DNA of 55,722 nt from Acidobacteriota bacterium (GTDB taxonomy: Bacteria; Acidobacteriota; Thermoanaerobaculia; Thermoanaerobaculales; Sulfomarinibacteraceae), in assembly GCA_022340665.1 (NCBI GenBank), contig JAJDNM010000125.1, forward strand, positions 92,829 through 148,550. The letters run 5' to 3'. Within the stretch, counting starts at the first letter, position 1; every line of letters starts with the position of its first letter. The translations under genes were made by a program, and so were the position numbers. Below the pieces are notes generated by a model. The model saw nothing but the letters and a program-made list of their open reading frames with translations. It did not search any database and was not told the DNA's origin. This document shows positions 1-9,100 of the stretch, one piece after another.

Positions 1-345
1 CGCGATTTCGGGGTTGTGTTTCAGGATGAAGGTGAATGCCGACTGGTCGATCATGACCGCGGCCACATCGTCCACCGCATAGGCCGACGCGGAGCGGGGC
101 GATTCATCTTCCAGCATGCACATCTCGCCAAAAAAGTCGCCCTTCCCGAAGGTTGCGAGGGTTCGCTCCTCGCCGCCCAGGTTCTTGCGCACTTCCACCG
201 TGCCGCTTTCGATGACGTACATGGTGAGTCCGAGATCACCCTCGGCAAAAATCTTCGTGCCGCTCGCGAATGTCGTCCGCATCGGTTCCAGCGAGTCGTG
301 ACGCGAGTCGGTCGGCTTGTGCGATTTGACCTTGAATTTCGCCAT
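1..345 (-). CDS. Cyclic nucleotide-binding domain protein, 3' end cut by window
   Basis: The reading frame starts with ATG at 345 and runs off the left edge, so only the first 115 residues are visible. They form a Crp/cAMP-type beta-roll: a segment reading IFAEGDLGLTMYVIESGTVEV is followed by GKGDFFGEMCMLEDE and PRSASA. The FGE...R-S-A phosphate-binding cassette residues (Glu and Arg) are present, so cyclic nucleotide binding is plausible. It lies 2 nt downstream of the LD-carboxypeptidase gene and probably shares its transcript. Whether an effector domain (HTH, kinase, channel) follows cannot be seen. The start is the only ATG near the preceding stop. I am confident of the domain and not of the whole protein's function. 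Confidence 0.85.
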   Translation of the reverse strand, partial: MAKFKVKSHKPTDSRHDSLEPMRTTFASGTKIFAEGDLGLTMYVIESGTVEVRKNLGGEERTLATFGKGDFFGEMCMLEDESPRSASAYAVDDVAAVMIDQSAFTFILKHNPEIA

Positions 346-347
346 CT

Positions 348-1238
348 TTAATTCCAGACGATCGTGGCCGAATCGGTGTCGAGTTCGACGACCCCGCCGA
401 CCGGAAATGCGAGATTTTGTGCGCCGTGTCCGAATGGAAGATCAACGATCACCGGCGCGTCTGGCGGAGCCGCTTCGAGGAGGAGCCGTTGCCATGTGCC
501 GGGCCGTTCGGATGCCGGGCGACAATCACGCAAGCTCCCTCCAATCAATGCTTTCACCTTTCGCAATCTACCAGAGGCCCTGAGGTGGGTCAACATTCGA
601 TCGAGCCGGTAGAGTGGCTCACCGACCTCCTCGAGAAAGAGCAGACTGCCGTCGAAATCCGGTTCCCACGGCGTGCCAATCAGGGCTATCATGAGGGCCA
701 GATTCCCTCCTATCACCCTTCCCGAGGCTCGGCCTTCACGCACAACGCATCGCTTCGGGACCCGAAATAGCGGGCCGCCGGAGAGCTCGCCGAGCAACAG
801 GGAACGGAGGCGCTCCGCATTGGCTGGCCTGGTGAGACCGGCGGCGACCATCGGACCGTGGATCTGTACTGTTCCCAGTCCGGAGAGCGGGTTCAGCACG
901 GCGGTGAGATCGGAGAAGCCGACGAAGATCGCTCTCTTCCCCTTGAGAATTCGCCAGGGTAGGTCATCAAGAATTCGCGTAGAACCGTACCCGCCCCTGG
1001 CAGCCACAATCACCCGCGCGCCGGACTCGAGAACCTCCCTGACTCCGTCGACCCGCTCGGCGTCGGTCCCCGCCAGATAGAGCTCGCTTCGGCGGATATT
1101 CGATGATTCGACCACCGGGTGCCCCCAAGCGCGAAGCACCTCGAGACCTGCATCGAGCCTGACCGGATTGACCGGGCCCGATAGCGCGACAACGCCGATC
1201 GGCTCACCGGGTTGGAGCGGTGCGAATTCTTTACTCAC
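348..1238 (-). CDS. LD-carboxypeptidase (muramoyltetrapeptide carboxypeptidase, S66 family)
   Basis: The 296-residue protein matches peptidase family S66, which trims the terminal D-Ala from murein tetrapeptides during peptidoglycan recycling. The nucleophile motif GFSDLT places the catalytic Ser at 109. The family Glu is in FLEEVGEP (203 or 204) and the His in GHGAQN (271), giving the Ser-Glu-His triad. The AARGGYGS segment before the nucleophile is also typical. Length is normal for the family (about 300). There is no signal peptide, fitting the cytoplasmic role. The start is a GTG at 1238 with a weak ribosome site, so a slightly later start is possible. It is followed after 2 nt by the cNMP-binding gene. 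Confidence 0.88.
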   Translation of the reverse strand: MSKEFAPLQPGEPIGVVALSGPVNPVRLDAGLEVLRAWGHPVVESSNIRRSELYLAGTDAERVDGVREVLESGARVIVAARGGYGSTRILDDLPWRILKGKRAIFVGFSDLTAVLNPLSGLGTVQIHGPMVAAGLTRPANAERLRSLLLGELSGGPLFRVPKRCVVREGRASGRVIGGNLALMIALIGTPWEPDFDGSLLFLEEVGEPLYRLDRMLTHLRASGRLRKVKALIGGSLRDCRPASERPGTWQRLLLEAAPPDAPVIVDLPFGHGAQNLAFPVGGVVELDTDSATIVWN

Positions 1239-1340
1239 AGCTTCAACATTACCTCGGATTCATCGGTTCTGTGTGAAGAGCCGCCGGGGGTGTGTTTTGC
1301 ATCACCCTCATCCTTGACCCTCTGCCCCTTTTCTCCTTTT

Positions 1341-1385
1341 CAGCTTTTTCTCACCCCGCCAGCCCGGCGGGGTGAGAAAAAGCTG
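1341..1385. repeat. Perfect 20-bp inverted repeat at the 3' end of rnpB
   Basis: Arms 1341-1360 and 1366-1385 are exact reverse complements around a 5-nt loop (AGCCC). Each arm contains a five-base T (or A) run and a GC block. On the minus strand the RNase P RNA ends at the outer edge of this structure: helix P1 is followed directly by TTTTT and then the GC-rich hairpin. It may act in termination or 3' processing of rnpB, but no U-tract follows the hairpin, so it is not a textbook intrinsic terminator. Confidence 0.6.
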
Positions 1386-1757
1386 GAGGAGGCTGTAGGC
1401 CGGATTCTGTACCCCTTGGGGCGGCGTTCATTCATCTGGGCCGCGCGTTACCGCACGGCTCGAGCAGCCAACCCGGGGACCTCACCCACACGAGGTGGGA
1501 TGCGGGGACAGGCAACCCTCGATCCCCCTATTCGGCCTTGCTCCGCACGGGGTTTACCGTGCCCCCTCCGTCTCCGAAGGGGCGGTGCGCTCTTACCACA
1601 CCCTTTCACCCTTACCCCCGGCGATCGGGGGCGGTCTGCTCTCTGCGGCACTTTCCCTCGTGTTGCCACGGCCGGGCGTTACCCGGCGTGCCGCCTGTCG
1701 TGGAGTCCGGACCTTCCTCCGGAAACAAAGTTCCGGCGAACGCCCACCTCCTCCAGC
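1382..1757 (-). ncRNA. rnpB: RNase P RNA, bacterial class A
   Basis: Read on the minus strand, the region has the hallmarks of RNase P RNA, the catalytic subunit that matures tRNA 5' ends. The ends pair as helix P1 (GCTGGAGGAGG with CCTCCTCCAGC). The 5' part carries GAGGAAGGTCCGGACTCC, close to the universal GAGGAAAGTCC block. The middle has AGAGCAGACCGCC and the GGGTGAAAGGGTG-type and GGTAAGAGCGCACC segments. The 3' part has GGTAACGCG, CCAGATGAATGAACGCC and ACAGAATCCGGCCTAC. The length of about 376 nt is normal for class A. A -10-like element sits 7 nt upstream and a perfect inverted repeat abuts the 3' end. Exact ends are uncertain by a few bases. Confidence 0.97.
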
Positions 1758-1764
1758 CACGCCA

Positions 1765-1770
1765 AGCATA
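1765..1770 (-). promoter_or_regulatory. Extended -10 element of the rnpB promoter
   Basis: On the minus strand this reads TATGCT preceded by TGG, an extended -10 arrangement. It ends 7 nt before the predicted first base of RNase P RNA, which is the right distance for transcription start. No good -35 element is visible, as expected for an extended -10 promoter. Confidence 0.5.
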
Positions 1771-1799
1771 CCACCTGGGATTTGGGCGGGAGTGAAGAT

Positions 1800-2483
1800 T
1801 CAGCGTTTTGGGGACACACAGGTGACCGAGTACCCGGACAGGGACCCAGGCACGAACCGGCAGTGGAGACGCGAATTCCGCTTGCGGACCTCGACCAGCG
1901 CCGATTCGCCGTCCACCGTTCGGAAACTCCGGCTGCCCTTGCTGAGCAGCCGCGACCTGAGGAGATGGGAGACCTCCTCGAGTTTCGCCATATCCTCGAG
2001 AAGCAGCGTGACCCGAAATGGGTACTCCAATTCCACGGCGAGCTCGAAAACCGCTGCTTCGAAAGCGTCGACCATCTCCTCGAGGGTCAGACCTCGCCCG
2101 CGCCACACGCCGAGCGGTTCGACCGCAACCGAGGTCATGCCTCGTTTGACGCTGTCCTTGAGGATCGATGTCAGGCTGCGCCGCACGTTTCCGGCGCGGC
2201 AGGTCGGCTTCTCCTCGAGGTCGTGCACCACCGCCTGATAGATCCACAGCGAATCGTTGTCGCGACTGCGGAGCAGGAGATACCGGCCGAGCGGAAGTGG
2301 GCGGTGCTCGGCGATCGCGGCGTACGCCGAATCGAGATCGTCGTTGGTGTCCAGGTCGAGCAAGCCGTTGCCGGCCATCACCAGATTGCGGTCCTCCTGG
2401 ACGATTTTCGCGTCGGGCTGCAGACGCCTCCCGAAGGCCTCGTCCATGTCGAGGTCGAATCTCAGACTACACGGGTTGTCCAC
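1800..2483 (-). CDS. Uncharacterised protein, possible divergent macro domain
   Basis: This 227-residue protein has no clear family signature. Its middle (about residues 70-155) is laid out like a macro domain: a WIYQAVVHDL strand where macro domains have I-x-H-A-V, a helix in which A/L residues recur (RRSLTSILKDSVKRG), then MTSVAVEPLGVWRGRGLTLEEM in the place of the SIAFPALGTGxxG loop. The N-terminal AGNGLLDLDT could replace the AxN...L segment. The normal GGG loop is absent, so ADP-ribose binding is doubtful. The first codon is GTG; an in-frame ATG at 2447 is an alternative. It lies just upstream of rnpB on the same strand. The existence of the gene is more certain than its fold. Confidence 0.6.
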   Translation of the reverse strand: MDNPCSLRFDLDMDEAFGRRLQPDAKIVQEDRNLVMAGNGLLDLDTNDDLDSAYAAIAEHRPLPLGRYLLLRSRDNDSLWIYQAVVHDLEEKPTCRAGNVRRSLTSILKDSVKRGMTSVAVEPLGVWRGRGLTLEEMVDAFEAAVFELAVELEYPFRVTLLLEDMAKLEEVSHLLRSRLLSKGSRSFRTVDGESALVEVRKRNSRLHCRFVPGSLSGYSVTCVSPKR

Positions 2484-2554
2484 CTATTCAGTGTAGCCCA
2501 CATGAGACTGGGAGGGCTGGCAAATGACAGTTTTTTGACGATTCGTCGCTCGGG

Positions 2555-3694
2555 CTAACCCCCGTTGCCGCCGACCGCCCGTTTCGCCATCTCCTGCGTC
2601 ACCACCAGGCGGTAACCGCCCTCTGCCTTCTCCTCCAGTCCTTGATGCTGCCAGGGGTCGAACTCGAGCGGATTGATGATCTTGTTGAAGACCGTCCGGA
2701 GTGCGCGAGCCCCCGTGCGGATGTTCTTCTCAGCGGCTTCCGCGATCATCGCCGCCGCAACGTCGTCGAGATCGAGCTCGATATCCATCACCTCGAAGAA
2801 CGCCTTCGAGCGGATGAAGGGTGAGTCGAGCGAGCTGGTGAGGATCTCCTTGAGAACGGCCACGTCGAGATCCCGCAGCAAAACCACGTTGTCGAAGCGG
2901 GCCATGAACTGTGGCACCATGCCGTACTCGAAGAGGTCCTCGGGCTTGAGGAAATCCGCCAGGGCGAAACGGGTTTCGATCCGCACCTGGCCGTCGGCCA
3001 TCTGTACCGCCTGCGATTTGAGCTTTTCTCCGCTCGAAGGGTTGATGACCCGCAGATACACCTGGTCGTAGAGGCCCTCGAAGGCGCCGCCGCAGATGAA
3101 CATCATGTGGCTGGTGTCGATGTTCAGCGTGACCGGCACTTCCTCGCCGTCCTCCCGCGCGTAGGTCTTGTAGGTCACAACCTCCCCCTCCATCAGGGTT
3201 AGCAGGCCCTGCTGCAGGACCACTCCGATCGGGTTCGGTTTGCCGGCCACGATCGACGACATCTTGTCGATCTCGTCGATGCAGATCGTGGCGCGTTCCA
3301 TCGTCTCGGTGAGGGCCGCGGCGGTAGGTTTGGAGCCGAGAAGGGCCCGGGCCCTCTGCTCGACCGCGGTGAAAAGTCTCTCCGGCTGGAACTCGAGCCG
3401 TTCGGCATCCACCAGCAGATTCGCGTTGATGATCGTCATCGCACGAAACGGCCGGTACTCGGCGACGTCGTGATACATCCGCTGGATGTTGTTCATGATC
3501 GTCGTCTTGCCGGTTCCCGAGTTGCCGATCAGGAGGATGTTGCCGGGCACCTTGCCGGTGGTGTGCTTGTAGACCGCGACCGCGACGTAGCGCAGGGCCG
3601 TGTTCTGGCCGAGCACACCCTTGCGCAGCTCATCGAAGATCTGCGTCGGAGCGATCTCCTCGAGAGGACGCAGATCCGCATCCCTGACACTCAT
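2555..3694 (-). CDS. ClpX-like AAA+ ATPase without zinc-binding domain
   Basis: The 379-residue protein is a AAA+ module related to the ClpX unfoldase. Walker A is GNSGTGKT (57-64), Walker B is TICIDEID (136-143), and the C-terminal half carries ClpX-like blocks (KPEDLFEYGMVPQFMARFD, then NIRTGARALRTV with sensor-2 Arg). It lacks three things ClpX normally has: the N-terminal four-cysteine zinc domain, a recognisable GYVG pore loop (that position reads NLLVDAERLEF) and the IGF loop that docks on ClpP. The start at 3694 is chosen because it follows GGAGGTGGTGGG and overlaps the aminopeptidase stop as ATGA; the upstream in-frame extension is Arg/Gly-rich and unlikely. Translational coupling suggests a joint role with that peptidase. 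Confidence 0.88.
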   Translation of the reverse strand: MSVRDADLRPLEEIAPTQIFDELRKGVLGQNTALRYVAVAVYKHTTGKVPGNILLIGNSGTGKTTIMNNIQRMYHDVAEYRPFRAMTIINANLLVDAERLEFQPERLFTAVEQRARALLGSKPTAAALTETMERATICIDEIDKMSSIVAGKPNPIGVVLQQGLLTLMEGEVVTYKTYAREDGEEVPVTLNIDTSHMMFICGGAFEGLYDQVYLRVINPSSGEKLKSQAVQMADGQVRIETRFALADFLKPEDLFEYGMVPQFMARFDNVVLLRDLDVAVLKEILTSSLDSPFIRSKAFFEVMDIELDLDDVAAAMIAEAAEKNIRTGARALRTVFNKIINPLEFDPWQHQGLEEKAEGGYRLVVTQEMAKRAVGGNGG

Positions 3695-4875
3695 CCCACC
3701 ACCTCCCACACCCCATTTCGCGGCGCCAGCTCGACGTCGTCGATGTGTACCGAGCGACCGCAACCGCCGGGTCGAAAATCAGTCACGATATCGACGTGCT
3801 GGGCGGAGCGGTTGAGAACCCCGGCCTCCTCTAGCGCCGCGATCGACGCTTTGCCGGCCTCCGAGCCAGGATCTTCGACGAAGCAGTCCTCGTAGCTCAG
3901 ACCGATCGCGATGTGCAGGGTACCGCCGACCTTCTCGACAAAGAGAGGGTGTTTCAGGACCCGGTCGAGCCCGGGGTTCATCCCCAGGGCTACCTCGCCG
4001 AGGCGATGGGAACCGTCGTCGGTCTCGATGATCGCCGCCAGGTGCTCGTGGCCTTCCTCGGCAGCGTACTCGACGATCCGCCCACCTTCGAACCTCAGAT
4101 AGATCCCGCGGATGTCGTTGCCGCCGTAATTGACCGGCAGATCGACGAAGATCTCGCCCTCCGTGCTGTTGGCGTTGGGGCTGGTGAAAATCTCCCCGTC
4201 CGGGAAGTTGCGGAGCCCGTAGGACAGAACGGCGTGGCTCTCGGAGATATCAAGCTCGAGCGCGAGCTCCCGCCCGTCCTTCGGATGGACGGTGATGATG
4301 CGGATATTTCGTCCACCGTCGATGACCGGAGCGAGCGCCTGTTCCGCCTCCAACAACGGACGCGGATCGGTGGTCGAGGCGCCGACGATGAACTCCCTGT
4401 AGGCATCGAAGTCCATCTCCTCCAACTCGGCTGACGCGCGCGTCGGGTAGAGGGTGATCACCCACTGTTTCGACAGCCTGATATTGGCGAAGGGTCGGTC
4501 GGCCGCCGCCAAAGCCTGCGATTGGTCAGCGGTCAGGCCCATGAACAACTCGGGATCCTCTGCGCCCAGTACCTCCACGTATTTGGTCATGTCCTCGTAG
4601 CGCTGCTGATGCCATCCGGGCGCTGCGCCCAGCTGTTCTTCGCTCCCCGATCGCGCCATTTCGGCCGACCACACCCGGCCTCGTTCGTTGTTCGGTGGGA
4701 CCAGATAAACGTCGGGCACACCACCCGCCTCGATCACCCTGCGCTCGAGGACCGATATCAGGGGCCAGCACACAGCTTCGCCCTTGATCATCACGCGGTC
4801 GTCAGCTGTGATCCCTCCAAGTGAGTGATCGAGAAGGTATCCGGCCCATACCTCGAGGTCTTTGGTGTCAATCAT
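3691..4875 (-). CDS. Family M29 aminopeptidase
   Basis: The 394-residue protein matches the M29 (AmpS/PepS, aminopeptidase T) family of two-metal exopeptidases acting in the cytoplasm. Typical blocks are visible: FTSPNANSTEGEI (a metal-ligand Glu region), EEGHEHLAAIIETDDGSHRLGEVALG, GTLHIAIG and HVDIVTDF near the C-terminus, supplying the His, Tyr, Glu and Asp ligands expected in this family. Length is normal (about 400). The ATG at 4875 is chosen because AAGGAG lies 7 nt before it; the longer frame upstream has no ribosome site. The stop overlaps the start of the ClpX-like gene by 4 nt (ATGA), so the two are likely co-translated. Confidence 0.9.
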   Translation of the reverse strand: MIDTKDLEVWAGYLLDHSLGGITADDRVMIKGEAVCWPLISVLERRVIEAGGVPDVYLVPPNNERGRVWSAEMARSGSEEQLGAAPGWHQQRYEDMTKYVEVLGAEDPELFMGLTADQSQALAAADRPFANIRLSKQWVITLYPTRASAELEEMDFDAYREFIVGASTTDPRPLLEAEQALAPVIDGGRNIRIITVHPKDGRELALELDISESHAVLSYGLRNFPDGEIFTSPNANSTEGEIFVDLPVNYGGNDIRGIYLRFEGGRIVEYAAEEGHEHLAAIIETDDGSHRLGEVALGMNPGLDRVLKHPLFVEKVGGTLHIAIGLSYEDCFVEDPGSEAGKASIAALEEAGVLNRSAQHVDIVTDFRPGGCGRSVHIDDVELAPRNGVWEVVG

Positions 4876-4912
4876 ATGTGCTCCTTGCGCCGCGTTGACG
4901 GCGGCGGACATT

Positions 4913-5746
4913 CTACAGCGTTTCGAGGCCGAAACGTTTGCTGAGAATCCTATCGCGAACACACGCCGGGAGGCGTCCAATCAGCGGGAGCCCAACCGAA
5001 TGTTTGCCGGCTCTCAAAACCGATGGAGGCGATGCAGCGGTCGCGGAATCCACGACCAGCCGTGCGAAATCCGGCGACGGTGTCGAACCCACCTGTGACA
5101 CGCCAGCCCTGGCCTGAACTCCGTCAAATACCGAAGAATACAGCGAGTCTTCCCGGTAGCGTTCGATCCCGTGCAAGGCGTGTTCCGCAAATCGCGACTC
5201 GACTGCTCCGGGCTGGACGGTGATCACGCGTATCCCGAACGGTGCAAGCTCCATGCGCAGCGCATCGGAAATGAGGTGGACAGCTGCTTTGGTGCCACAA
5301 TACGCACCGCCGAACGGCGTCGCGGTCACGCCCGAGACGCTTCCTATGTTGACGATCCGGCCGGTCTTTCGTGCCACCATCCCGGGAACGACCGCACGAA
5401 CGACGGCGACGACACCAACAACATTGGTTTCGAACTGATTCCTCAGCTCAGCGAGATCGAGCTCGGCAACCGGGCCGATCAGTCCGTATCCGGCGTTGTT
5501 GACCGCCACGTCGATCGCTCCGTGCATATCGATCGCTGCGGCGACCGCCCGTTCGATCGACGCTCCGTCGGTGACGTCGAGCTCGAGGATGTTCGTGTCG
5601 GTGCTCGCCAGATCCTCGATGGCCTCGATCTTCCTCGCCGTCGCGACCACTCGGTGGCCTGAAGCGGCAAACGCTTCGGCCAGGGCCCTGCCAATACCGG
5701 ATGAACAGCCGGTGATCAGCACGACCTGGTTTTCAAGATGCGCCAA
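4913..5746 (-). CDS. Short-chain dehydrogenase/reductase
   Basis: The 277-residue protein is a classical SDR, an NAD(P)-dependent oxidoreductase with a Rossmann fold. It shows TGCSSGIG (12-19), NNAG (83-86), a catalytic Ser near 136-138, and the YxxxK pair Tyr149/Lys153 in AYCGTKAA. The segment VVATARK after beta-2 suggests NADP preference (Arg38 region), but this is a guess. The substrate cannot be read from sequence; the C-terminal region resembles the broad SDR group acting on steroids, retinoids or ketones. The first codon is TTG, supported by GGAGG six bases upstream. It is divergent from the small plus-strand gene that follows and upstream of the M29 gene on the same strand. Confidence 0.92.
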   Translation of the reverse strand: MAHLENQVVLITGCSSGIGRALAEAFAASGHRVVATARKIEAIEDLASTDTNILELDVTDGASIERAVAAAIDMHGAIDVAVNNAGYGLIGPVAELDLAELRNQFETNVVGVVAVVRAVVPGMVARKTGRIVNIGSVSGVTATPFGGAYCGTKAAVHLISDALRMELAPFGIRVITVQPGAVESRFAEHALHGIERYREDSLYSSVFDGVQARAGVSQVGSTPSPDFARLVVDSATAASPPSVLRAGKHSVGLPLIGRLPACVRDRILSKRFGLETL

Positions 5747-5818
5747 TTTCGTCCTCCGCGCGCCTGTAAATTACGGTTCATCCTAGCGCTTCGGACGCCT
5801 GCGAGATACGATGGATGT

Positions 5819-6067
5819 ATGAATCCACGGTTTCACCTCGACGAGACCACTCCCGAGGCACCCGACCTTGTCGCACCATCCGGTGACTCGCCTCCTCCGA
5901 TTGCGCGTCAACTCTTCGAGGCCGACTGGCAGAACTCGTCTGCCTCGCCCCTTTTGTTGTACGTTGCCGAGGAACCGCGAGTCGGCCTCGAGTTCAGGTA
6001 TTTCGGTCTGGACTGGAGGATCGTCGACTACCGAAATGGCTGGATCGCGCGGATGCTGGTCGGTTGA
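5819..6067 (+). CDS. Small hypothetical protein (82 aa)
   Basis: I do not recognise this protein. It has 82 residues, is acidic and soluble, with a proline-rich first third and a compact second half (LEFRYFGLDWRIVDYRNGWIARML) that reads like a small beta-rich fold. There is no signal peptide or metal motif. The ATG at 5819 is taken because the sequence before it is basic and improbable as protein. It ends 39 nt before the acyl-CoA-synthetase fusion and is probably in its transcript. Confidence 0.6.
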   Translation: MNPRFHLDETTPEAPDLVAPSGDSPPPIARQLFEADWQNSSASPLLLYVAEEPRVGLEFRYFGLDWRIVDYRNGWIARMLVG

Positions 6068-6106
6068 TCGCTCGGTTACCGGGCATCTCGGGTATGATCG
6101 CCGGCC

Positions 6107-9100
6107 ATGGGTTCCGAAACAACGCGAAAGAGCAATCAGTCACTTGACGCCATCCTCGAGATGCCGCCGGAACAGGCAGCCTCGCGTCTTGCGGACGCCA
6201 TCCAGAATCCTCCGGCTCGCCGAGCCTCGGCTCTCGAACACGATGCCCTAGTGGTCGACCTGCTCGAGAATCGAAGGACCGGGGATGCGATCCTGGAGTT
6301 CATTCCCCTGAAATCACTCGAGGTTCTTTCTGACCGCTGTCTCAAACGTCTCGATGAGGACCCGGGACCGGCGCGTGAAGTGGCATGGCAGCTTCTCGAC
6401 GTATTTCGGCGCTCGGTGGTGCTGTCCCGAATCAACCAGGCTGGTGTGGTCGACAATTGGGCTGAGAGGATTCTTTGCCTGGTCGAGGCCTCGCATTTCA
6501 CCTTCGGCGCACTCTTCAACCAACGAGCCAGCGGCTACGGAGAAAGGACGCTCTTCCGGGTGCCCACATCTGGAGGAAGCCGGGCGATCAGTTGGCGCCA
6601 AGTCTCCGGTCGGGTCGACCTCATCGCGCGAAGCCTGCACGCGTTGTCGGATGAGACCGGAGGAAAACCGATCGCGATCCTCTCCAACAACAGCCTGGAA
6701 ATGGCGCTGGTGGATCTCGCCTGCCTGACTTCCGGGATCGTCAACGTCATGGTGCCGGCTACCTCGACGGAAAACGACGTAGGCTTCATCCTCGACCACG
6801 CCGGAACAGGCGTGGTCGTGGTCTCCGACAACGAGCAGCTGAAGAAGGTCCTCAATTCGCGGATTCGTGAGGTCGAGCTTGGGCCCATCATTGCTCTCGA
6901 CCCGCGCGTGCGTGCAGGCAAAGGCGTGATCAGTCTCGACCAGCTTCTCACCCGCGCTTCAGAGGTTTCGGACGAGATGCTCGCGGAGCGACGCTCCCGG
7001 TCGAAGATAGAAGACCTGGCAACCGTGATGTACACGTCCGGGACCACGGGTGTACCGAAAGGGATCTGCTTCACTCAGCGAAACATCGTGTACAAGAGAT
7101 TCGCCCGTGCCCTGGCGTTGCCTGAAATCGGCGAACAAGATCGGTTCCTGTGCTACCTGCCGCTGTTTCACACCTTCGGGCGCTTCCTCGAACTCACCGG
7201 CAGCATTTTCTGGGGCGCGACATACTGTTTCGCGTCGAGCCCGGGAGTCGAGGATCTTGCCCGCCAGATGCGCGAGCTTCAGACCACCGTCTTCATCAGC
7301 ATCCCGATGAAGTGGATGCAGCTCTTCGACCTCGTGCGCCAGAAGGTCGACATCGATGGCGCTCCCGACCACGAGGTCGAAGACGCGTTTCGCCGAACGG
7401 TGGGTGCCGGCCTCCGCTGGGGACTCTCCGCCGCCGGCTATCTCGATCCAGAGATCTTCCGTTTCTATCAACGATACGGGGTCGAGCTCATGAGCGGTTT
7501 CGGCATGACCGAGGCCACGGGTGGCATTACGATGACCCCACCAGGTCGCTACAAAGACGACTCTCTCGGCCCGGCCCTGCCCGGGGTCGAGATCAGGGTT
7601 GCCGAGGACGGAGAGTTGCTGATTCGCGGGCCCTACGTCATGACCGGTTATCTCGACCCTCCGGACGGCACCAAGGCGCTCGACGACGAGGGGTGGTTCG
7701 CAACCGGCGACCTGATGGAGCAGGACGGCGACGGTTTCATTCGAATCGTCGATCGCAAAAAAGAGATCTACAAGAACATCAATGGCCAGACGATTGCGCC
7801 GCAAAAGATCGAAAACCTCTTCCGTGATTTCGATTCGGTCGGCCGCATCTTCCTGGTCGGTGATCATCGAGCCTTCAATACCGCCCTGATATACCCGAAC
7901 CCGGATTACGAGGCGCTCGATATGCGCGGAATGTCACGCGAGGACCTCGAGCAGCATTTCCGTTCGCTGGTGGTGAGCGCCAACTCGTTCCTCGCACCAT
8001 TCGAGAGAATCATCGACTTTGCGGTAATCGATCGAGATTTTGACGGAGACCGCGGCGAGCTCACTCCCAAGGGCACCTTCAGGCGAAAAAACATCGAGCG
8101 TTCCTTCGCCGACCAGATCCGGCTTCTCTACCGCCGCCGAACGCTCACCGTCGGCGGTGCCAAGGTCATCGTACCCAACTGGCTATTCCAGGCACTCGGC
8201 ATCACGACCCAGGAGCTGCGGATCGGCGACGAAACTCTGCTTCTGTCGTCCATCGGAACCTCCCTGACCATTCGTGAAGAGGGAGAAGACGTCGTCAGAA
8301 TAGGCTCGGCCTACTACCGACCCACCGGCAGCGCAGTTGACCTCGGGCATCTGCTGTCGACTCCGATGCTCTGGATCGGCAATGACGAACTCGTCGACTT
8401 CGCACCGCTCGACGCCAACCACCGATACCGTCGTCGACGGCGAAGTGTGTCCGCGGAATGGCTTCGCCGAACCGGCAGCCACGCCGTCACCGACGCGGAA
8501 CGTGCGGCAATACCGAAGATCATCGGTCGCAAGGAGGTCGACCTGATGGACCTCCATACGGCGGCCCTACTTCTTGCAGCCGAAGATGATCGGGATGCGG
8601 TGGAAGCGGTCAAGGTCCTCGACCATCTTCTTCAGGTCGAAGACGGAGAGATGGCCGACCATGCTCTCAGAATCCTTCGACGAGCCTCCGATTCGGAGTC
8701 GATTTCGGTCCGCAGATCTGCATTCCAGACACTTGCAACCGCCGAGGTCGAAACTCACTATCGCCATACTTTGTCCGACTTCTTCGACCAGGGTGATGAT
8801 CTCCTGGACGGCAGAACGATCGAGATCCTGGTCGATCACGGCCTTTCCGCGGAACGCGTCGATGCCTTCATCGAGGAAGCCGAACGCCGCTGTAAGAGCT
8901 TCGGCAGCGACATGGACCCGGCACTTGCATCGCTGTTCGATTTTCTTTCCGCCTACGGCGCCAACCATCCCACACGCTACAGCCGTCTCCGCGCCTTTTT
9001 CACGCGTGCCGTGATGGTCGCGGACGCTCCCGCCCTTCGTGAGAAGGCAATCCAGGCGAAGCGGCACATGGCGCGAGGTTTTCGCGATTGGCTGGGCTCC

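Noticed and set aside
1341-1385. Standard intrinsic terminator for rnpB
   Set aside because: The hairpin is not followed by a T-run on either strand; the T-run is within the arm. Listed as an inverted repeat instead.
1212-2558. Plus-strand open frame of 448 codons
   Set aside because: It runs antisense through rnpB and the macro-like gene and has Arg/Pro-rich shadow composition; no ribosome site or family motif.
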